Source of the DNA: an uncultured Eubacteriales bacterium
GTDB taxonomy: Bacteria; Bacillota; Clostridia; Oscillospirales; Oscillospiraceae
Direction: 5' to 3'
Length of the DNA stretch: 26,656 nucleotides
Assembly: GCA_900546415.1 (NCBI GenBank)
Contig: URCY01000021.1
Location: 1 to 26,656 of the forward strand
Of this stretch, positions 22,814 to 26,656 are shown one piece after another; the stretch's first letter is position 1; each line of letters starts with the position of its first letter. Made by a program: the position numbers and the translations under genes. Under the pieces are notes generated by a model. That model was not told where the DNA came from. It saw nothing but the letters and a program-made list of their open reading frames with translations, and ran no database searches.

Positions 22814-24934
22814 ATGGCAAACAAGATCCCCTCAGAGGGCATCCAAATATGTAAAACCACGTGCGACATCTGCTCGCCGCAGCATCACTGCGGTGTCAAT
22901 GCCTACGTGAAAGACGGCAGGCTCATCAAGGTGGAGGGCTGTCCGGAGCATCCCTACAGCAAGGGAAGGCTCTGCACCAAGGGCGCGGCATATAAGGATT
23001 ATATCTATCGGGACGATCGCGTTTTGCACCCGCTGCGGCGCGTCGGTCCGCGCGGCAGCGGTCAGTTCGAAGAGATCTCGTGGCAGGAGGCCATAGACAC
23101 GGTCGCACAGCGGCTCAACCGCATCAAGCGGGAGCACGGAGCGCACAGCGTCTTGTTCATGAACGGCTACGGGAAATGGCAGAAGACGTATCTGTCGCGT
23201 CTTGCGTTTTCCTTCGGTTCGCCGAGCCTCGTCGGCGATGGCTGCACCTGCCAGACGGCGACCCATCTTGCGTGGGACGCGAATGTCGGAACGCTCTCGT
23301 GGCCCGATACCGACCATGCCGACGTCCTTTTGGGCTGGGGGCTGAATCCCTATTATTCCAACTCACCCAACGTGCCGTATTTTTTGCAGCGCAAGCGGGA
23401 GGGTATGAAGATCGTCATCATTGACGTGCGCACCACGCCCGCGACGGAAAACCTGGCGGATCTGTTCTTGCAGATCCACCCGGGCACCGACGGCGCGCTT
23501 GCGCTCGGCATGGCGAACCTGATCCTTCAGAACGGGTGGGAGGATCGCGCGTTTTTGCAGGAGCACACGGTCGGTTTCGCGCAGTGGGCGGAATATGTAA
23601 AGCAGTTTGACCTAAAGCGTGTCAGTCAGATTACCGGCGCGCCGGAGGAGCTGATCTTCGAGGCGACCAAGCTCTATGCCACGGCAAAGCGTGCCGCGAT
23701 CTCCGAAACGGCAGGAACCATCACGCAGAAATACAACGGCTTTCAGAGCTATCGTGCCATTACCTGTCTCAACGCGCTGACCGGAAATTACGATCGCGAG
23801 GGCGGCTGCCTGCCCATTTTTTACACATACAACCATCGTTACGCCGGCTATGAAACGCACGAGGCGGAGTTTATGTGGTCGCGCTACCCCAAGGGCGCGC
23901 CGAAGATCGGAAATGAGCGCTTCCCGCTGTGGAACACCTATAACGAAGCGCAGGCCAATGAGCTGCCTGCTTACCTGCGCGGTGAGCGCGAGTTCCGGAT
24001 CCATGGTATTTTCGGCATGGGCATGAATTATCGAATGTTCCCGCAGCCGGAGCAGCTGCGGCAGGCGATCCTTCAAGATACAGACTTTTTCGCGCTCAGT
24101 GAGCTGTTTTTGACCGATACGGCGAAGCTGGCCGACATTGTGCTGCCCGCCTGCACGAGCTTTGAACGCGAGGAATTTCGCTGCTACCCCAACGGCTACG
24201 GCTACTATTCCAGACCTGCCGTCGCACGCGTGGGGGAGAGCAAGTCCGATCTGGAGATTTTGCAACTCCTTGCGCCGAAGCTGGACATGGACGACGAGCT
24301 GCTGCAAAAGCATCCCTATCAGGACTGGGTCGACGCGATCCTGCAAGATACCGGCTGGACGACAGCGACGTTGCAGGCGCACGATCTGCCGGTGAAGATG
24401 AAAAACTATAAAAAATACATTCCCGGAGATTACACGGCGAAGGGCTACGACACGCCGAGCGGCAAGTTTGAGATCGCCTCCGGTCTTGTCGAGCGCTACT
24501 GCCCCGATCTGTCTGCGATCCCCACGTGGGAAACGCCGGATCCGTATGCCGATGCGCGCTATCCGCTGCACCTGATCAGCGGGGTGCGCTTCCCGACTGC
24601 GCTCAATTCGCGCCTGAACCATGTGAAAATGCTGCGCGACTTCGTTCCGGAGCCGGTTTTGGAGCTGCATCCGGATACGGCGCGCGCATACGGGATCGAA
24701 AACGGGGATCGCGTGCGCGTAGAAAACGAACTTGGCAGCGTTATCCTGCGGGCAAAGTGCACCGCGAAGGTGCGCCCCGACGACGTTTACGCTTTCCATA
24801 GCTATTCCGAGGCGGATATCAACGATCTTTACAGCAATCAGAATCTGGATCCCTATACGGGGTTCCCGTCTTTCCGGCTGACGCATTGCCGGATCGTTCG
24901 TGTGCGGGAGGAGGGCGAGCATGGTACGGTTTGA
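22814..24934 (+). CDS. DMSO-reductase-family molybdopterin oxidoreductase, catalytic subunit
   Basis: A 706-residue enzyme starting at ATG 22814, 6 nt after the TIM-barrel gene. N-terminal [4Fe-4S] domain: Cys17-X2-Cys20-X5-Cys26-X27-Cys54 (CDICSPQHHC ... GRLCTKG). The molybdopterin domain follows, with ISWQEAIDTVAQRL, a possible Mo-ligand cysteine in GDGCTCQTATH (Cys144 or Cys146), ADVLLGWGLNPYYSNS, VRTTPATENLADLFLQIHPG, GTDGALALGMANLIL and a C-terminal molydop-binding domain (RLNHVKMLRDF, IENGDRVRVENELGSV). There is no Tat signal, so it should be cytoplasmic. Homologues reduce or dehydroxylate varied substrates using bis-MGD; the substrate here is unknown. The next gene overlaps by 14 nt. 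Confidence 0.9.
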   Translation: MANKIPSEGIQICKTTCDICSPQHHCGVNAYVKDGRLIKVEGCPEHPYSKGRLCTKGAAYKDYIYRDDRVLHPLRRVGPRGSGQFEEISWQEAIDTVAQRLNRIKREHGAHSVLFMNGYGKWQKTYLSRLAFSFGSPSLVGDGCTCQTATHLAWDANVGTLSWPDTDHADVLLGWGLNPYYSNSPNVPYFLQRKREGMKIVIIDVRTTPATENLADLFLQIHPGTDGALALGMANLILQNGWEDRAFLQEHTVGFAQWAEYVKQFDLKRVSQITGAPEELIFEATKLYATAKRAAISETAGTITQKYNGFQSYRAITCLNALTGNYDREGGCLPIFYTYNHRYAGYETHEAEFMWSRYPKGAPKIGNERFPLWNTYNEAQANELPAYLRGEREFRIHGIFGMGMNYRMFPQPEQLRQAILQDTDFFALSELFLTDTAKLADIVLPACTSFEREEFRCYPNGYGYYSRPAVARVGESKSDLEILQLLAPKLDMDDELLQKHPYQDWVDAILQDTGWTTATLQAHDLPVKMKNYKKYIPGDYTAKGYDTPSGKFEIASGLVERYCPDLSAIPTWETPDPYADARYPLHLISGVRFPTALNSRLNHVKMLRDFVPEPVLELHPDTARAYGIENGDRVRVENELGSVILRAKCTAKVRPDDVYAFHSYSEADINDLYSNQNLDPYTGFPSFRLTHCRIVRVREEGEHGTV

Positions 24935-25355
24935 TCCGAAGGCGTGCAGCGCGTGTCAGGCCTGCGCGGTCGCGTGCATCGACGAGAACGACCTGCCGCG
25001 CGGCCGGGGCAAGGTCTGCGCTTGGCGCAGCGTTACGGAAACGGAGAAGAAAACGGGGGAGCGCTGGACGTTCTCAAGGAAAATGCACGGCTGTATGCAC
25101 TGCGCAAAGGCGCGCTGCATGGAGGTCTGTCCCGTCGGCTGCTTTACAAGGGAGCGTGGGCTGGTCCTTGCAAACAAGGAGGCCTGCATCGGCTGCGGAA
25201 AATGCGCGCAGGCGTGCCCCTTTGACGCGATCCGTTTTGATGCCGACGGAAGGATCGAAAAATGCGACGGCTGCATCGACCGCGTGCGGCATGGGTTGCG
25301 GCCTGCCTGCGAGCAAATATGTCCGCCGCAGGCACTGCGATTTATACTGGAATAG
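24921..25355 (+). CDS. Four-cluster ferredoxin-type electron-transfer subunit (DmsB/NrfC-like)
   Basis: A 144-residue protein with four [4Fe-4S] motifs: Cys9-X2-Cys12-X2-Cys15-X3-Cys19, Cys58-X2-Cys61-X4-Cys66-X3-Cys70, Cys89-X2-Cys92-X2-Cys95-X3-Cys99 and Cys115-X2-Cys118-X11-Cys130-X3-Cys134. This arrangement is that of the electron-transfer subunits of DmsABC-type enzymes, in a compact form. ATG 24921 follows GGGAGGAGGG and overlaps the catalytic gene by 14 nt, which supports a two-subunit complex. No membrane anchor gene (DmsC/NrfD type) follows, so the electron donor or acceptor is probably soluble. Confidence 0.92.
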   Translation: MVRFDPKACSACQACAVACIDENDLPRGRGKVCAWRSVTETEKKTGERWTFSRKMHGCMHCAKARCMEVCPVGCFTRERGLVLANKEACIGCGKCAQACPFDAIRFDADGRIEKCDGCIDRVRHGLRPACEQICPPQALRFILE

Positions 25356-25365
25356 GAGGCTGGAC

Positions 25366-26481
25366 ATGAAACAATTCAGAACCGGTGTGATCGGCGTGGG
25401 CTTTATCGGCGCCGCACATATTGAGGCGCTGCGCCGCCTTGGCAACGTGCAGGTCGTCGCGCTATGCAATGATGTCGACTGCGCGTCCCTTGCGAAGAGA
25501 CTGTACGTCCAGAAGGCCTACGACGACTATCGCAGGATGATCGACGAGTGTGACCTCGATTTTGTGCACGTCTGCACGCCGAACCAGACGCACTTTGCGA
25601 TCGCCTCCTACGCACTGACGCACGGTGTCAACGTTGTGTGCGAAAAACCGCTGGCCGTCACCGTCGGTGAGGCGAAGGAGCTTTGTCGCCTTGCGCGGGA
25701 GAACGGCCGCATTCATGCCGTCAATTTCCATTCGCGCTGCTATCCGATGGTTCGGCAGATGAAGGAAATGGTCGCGGCGGGCGATCTTGGCCGTCTGCTG
25801 TCGGTGCACGGCGAATACCTGCAAGATTGGCTGCTCTACCAGACGGATTACAGCTGGCGTCTGGAGACGGCGGACGGCGGCGCGTCGCGCGCCGTGGCAG
25901 ACATCGGCTCGCACTGGCTTGACACGGCGGAATATGTGACCGGCAGACGCATCACGCGCGTCCTTGCCGACTTTGCGACGTTCTACCCCGAGCGCTTCCG
26001 TCCGACGGGCAAGGCGGAGACGTTTTCCGGTGCGGCGTCGAAGGGAGAACCCTTCCGCGTACACACGGAGGATTACGCGCAGATTCTCATGGAGCTGGAG
26101 GGCGGCGTGAAGGGGAGCCTTGTCGTCTCGCAGATGTTCGCCGGAAGAAAAAATCAGATGACGCTCTCCGTTGCGGGAACGCGGCAGGCGCTGCATCTGG
26201 ACACGGAGCGGCTCAACGAACTTTGGATCGGACGGCGCGACGGCTTTAACCGCATTGCAGCCAAGGATCCGTCCCTGCTCTCCTCCGGTGCGCGCGAAGT
26301 GGATTCTTATCCCGGAGGCCATGTGGAGGGTTTTCCGGACGCATTTAAGCATAATTTCCGCCAGATCTACGCGGCCGCACAGAACGGACAATACGCGACC
26401 TTCGCGGACGGTTTGCGCGAGATGGTGCTGTGCAGCGCGATCCTTACCTCCGCCTGCACGCAGCAGTGGGTCGAATTATAA
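25366..26481 (+). CDS. Gfo/Idh/MocA-family NAD(P)-dependent sugar dehydrogenase
   Basis: A 371-residue oxidoreductase. ATG 25366 follows TAGGAGG; the much longer frame reaching back to 24886 runs over the ferredoxin gene and is rejected. N-terminal Rossmann motif GVGFIG (10-15), VCEKPLAVT with the catalytic Lys94, and DIGSHWLD (179-186) with the usual Asp179/His183 pair in the C-terminal domain. Members oxidise or reduce hydroxyls of sugars, inositols or glycosides. It is the last gene of the operon, 10 nt after the ferredoxin gene, and likely partners the TIM-barrel enzyme on the imported compound. Confidence 0.92.
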   Translation: MKQFRTGVIGVGFIGAAHIEALRRLGNVQVVALCNDVDCASLAKRLYVQKAYDDYRRMIDECDLDFVHVCTPNQTHFAIASYALTHGVNVVCEKPLAVTVGEAKELCRLARENGRIHAVNFHSRCYPMVRQMKEMVAAGDLGRLLSVHGEYLQDWLLYQTDYSWRLETADGGASRAVADIGSHWLDTAEYVTGRRITRVLADFATFYPERFRPTGKAETFSGAASKGEPFRVHTEDYAQILMELEGGVKGSLVVSQMFAGRKNQMTLSVAGTRQALHLDTERLNELWIGRRDGFNRIAAKDPSLLSSGAREVDSYPGGHVEGFPDAFKHNFRQIYAAAQNGQYATFADGLREMVLCSAILTSACTQQWVEL

Positions 26482-26507
26482 ACCGGAAACAGCAGCCGAT
26501 AAAACCG

Positions 26508-26548
26508 ACCGCACCCCATTCGTCGGACAACGAATGGGGTGCGGTTTC
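26508..26548 (+). terminator. Rho-independent terminator of the sugar/molybdoenzyme operon
   Basis: ACCGCACCCCATTCGT (26508-26523) pairs perfectly with ACGAATGGGGTGCGGT (26530-26545) around a 6-nt loop, followed by a short T run. It begins 26 nt after the last stop codon. Confidence 0.9.
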
Positions 26549-26595
26549 TGGCTATATGTCAATAGTTGGGGTAGAGACAAAAACGCAAATAATTA

Positions 26596-26656
26596 GGGAA
26601 CCTCTGATTAAATCGCAAGAGTGGTCAGCGAGGGATTTTGTTTCCAAATTGAGGTT
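26596..26656 (+). repeat. Left end of a second inverted-repeat element (continues beyond the window)
   Basis: GGGAACCTCTGATTAAATCG at 26596-26615 differs at only three positions from the left end of the element at 1218. Further in, CAGCG and a T-rich stretch also line up, so this is a diverged relative. The right end lies outside the window, so it could be the tip of a longer insertion sequence that mobilises the small element. Confidence 0.55.

Noticed and set aside
24886..25365. N-terminal extension of the Gfo/Idh/MocA dehydrogenase to 24886
   Set aside because: The extension is an Arg/Ala-rich translation of the ferredoxin gene in another frame; a strong ribosome site supports ATG 25366.
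1..26656. CRISPR arrays, tRNA and rRNA genes, prophage genes
   Set aside because: No regularly spaced repeats, tRNA-like cloverleaf with a conserved T-loop, rRNA sequence or phage structural genes were seen by eye.

Overview
The window looks like the chromosome of a GC-rich, low-oxygen gut Firmicute of the Clostridia, possibly Oscillospiraceae-like. This is inferred from gene families (YesM/YesN two-component system, class II GalT, Mgl/Rbs-type sugar ABC transporters, lipoprotein binding proteins), strong AGGAGG ribosome sites, sigma-A promoters and GC-rich coding sequence. No rRNA or marker gene is present, so the taxon is not proven.

Left part (1-11860, all + strand) is a galactose region. 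It opens with the tail of mglA and a complete mglC. A small inverted-repeat element (1218-1388) sits between the mglC stop and its terminator. A strong promoter then starts a long, tightly packed set: YesN-type response regulator, YesM/LytS-type histidine kinase, a membrane-anchored sugar-binding protein, an MglB-like galactose-binding lipoprotein, and the Leloir genes galK, galT, galE and galM, closed by a strong terminator. The layout suggests that a galactose sensor of the kinase plus binding-protein type controls uptake and catabolism of the same sugar.

Middle part (11860-15420) is a patchwork. It holds a stretch resembling the 5' end of a group II intron fused to a truncated serpin lipoprotein gene (- strand), an AzgA-type purine permease with a clear promoter (- strand), a long imperfect inverted repeat, and the right-hand remnant of an IS3/IS150-type insertion sequence that abuts mobA.

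Right part (15420-26550) is the most interesting. A LacI-type regulator and mobA (molybdenum cofactor guanylyltransferase) overlap by 4 nt on the - strand. Divergently, one + strand operon encodes a sugar-binding lipoprotein, an RbsA/MglA-type ATPase, two different permeases, a xylose-isomerase-like TIM-barrel protein, a DMSO-reductase-family molybdopterin enzyme, a four-cluster ferredoxin subunit and a Gfo/Idh/MocA dehydrogenase, ending at a strong terminator. Seen together, this is a candidate molybdenum-dependent pathway for an imported sugar or polyol-like compound: import, oxidation or isomerisation by the Gfo/Idh and TIM-barrel enzymes, and a redox or dehydroxylation step by a cytoplasmic molybdoenzyme whose final cofactor step (MobA) is encoded with the pathway regulator. 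The substrate cannot be read from the sequence. The window ends in a second copy of the small repeat family seen at 1218.
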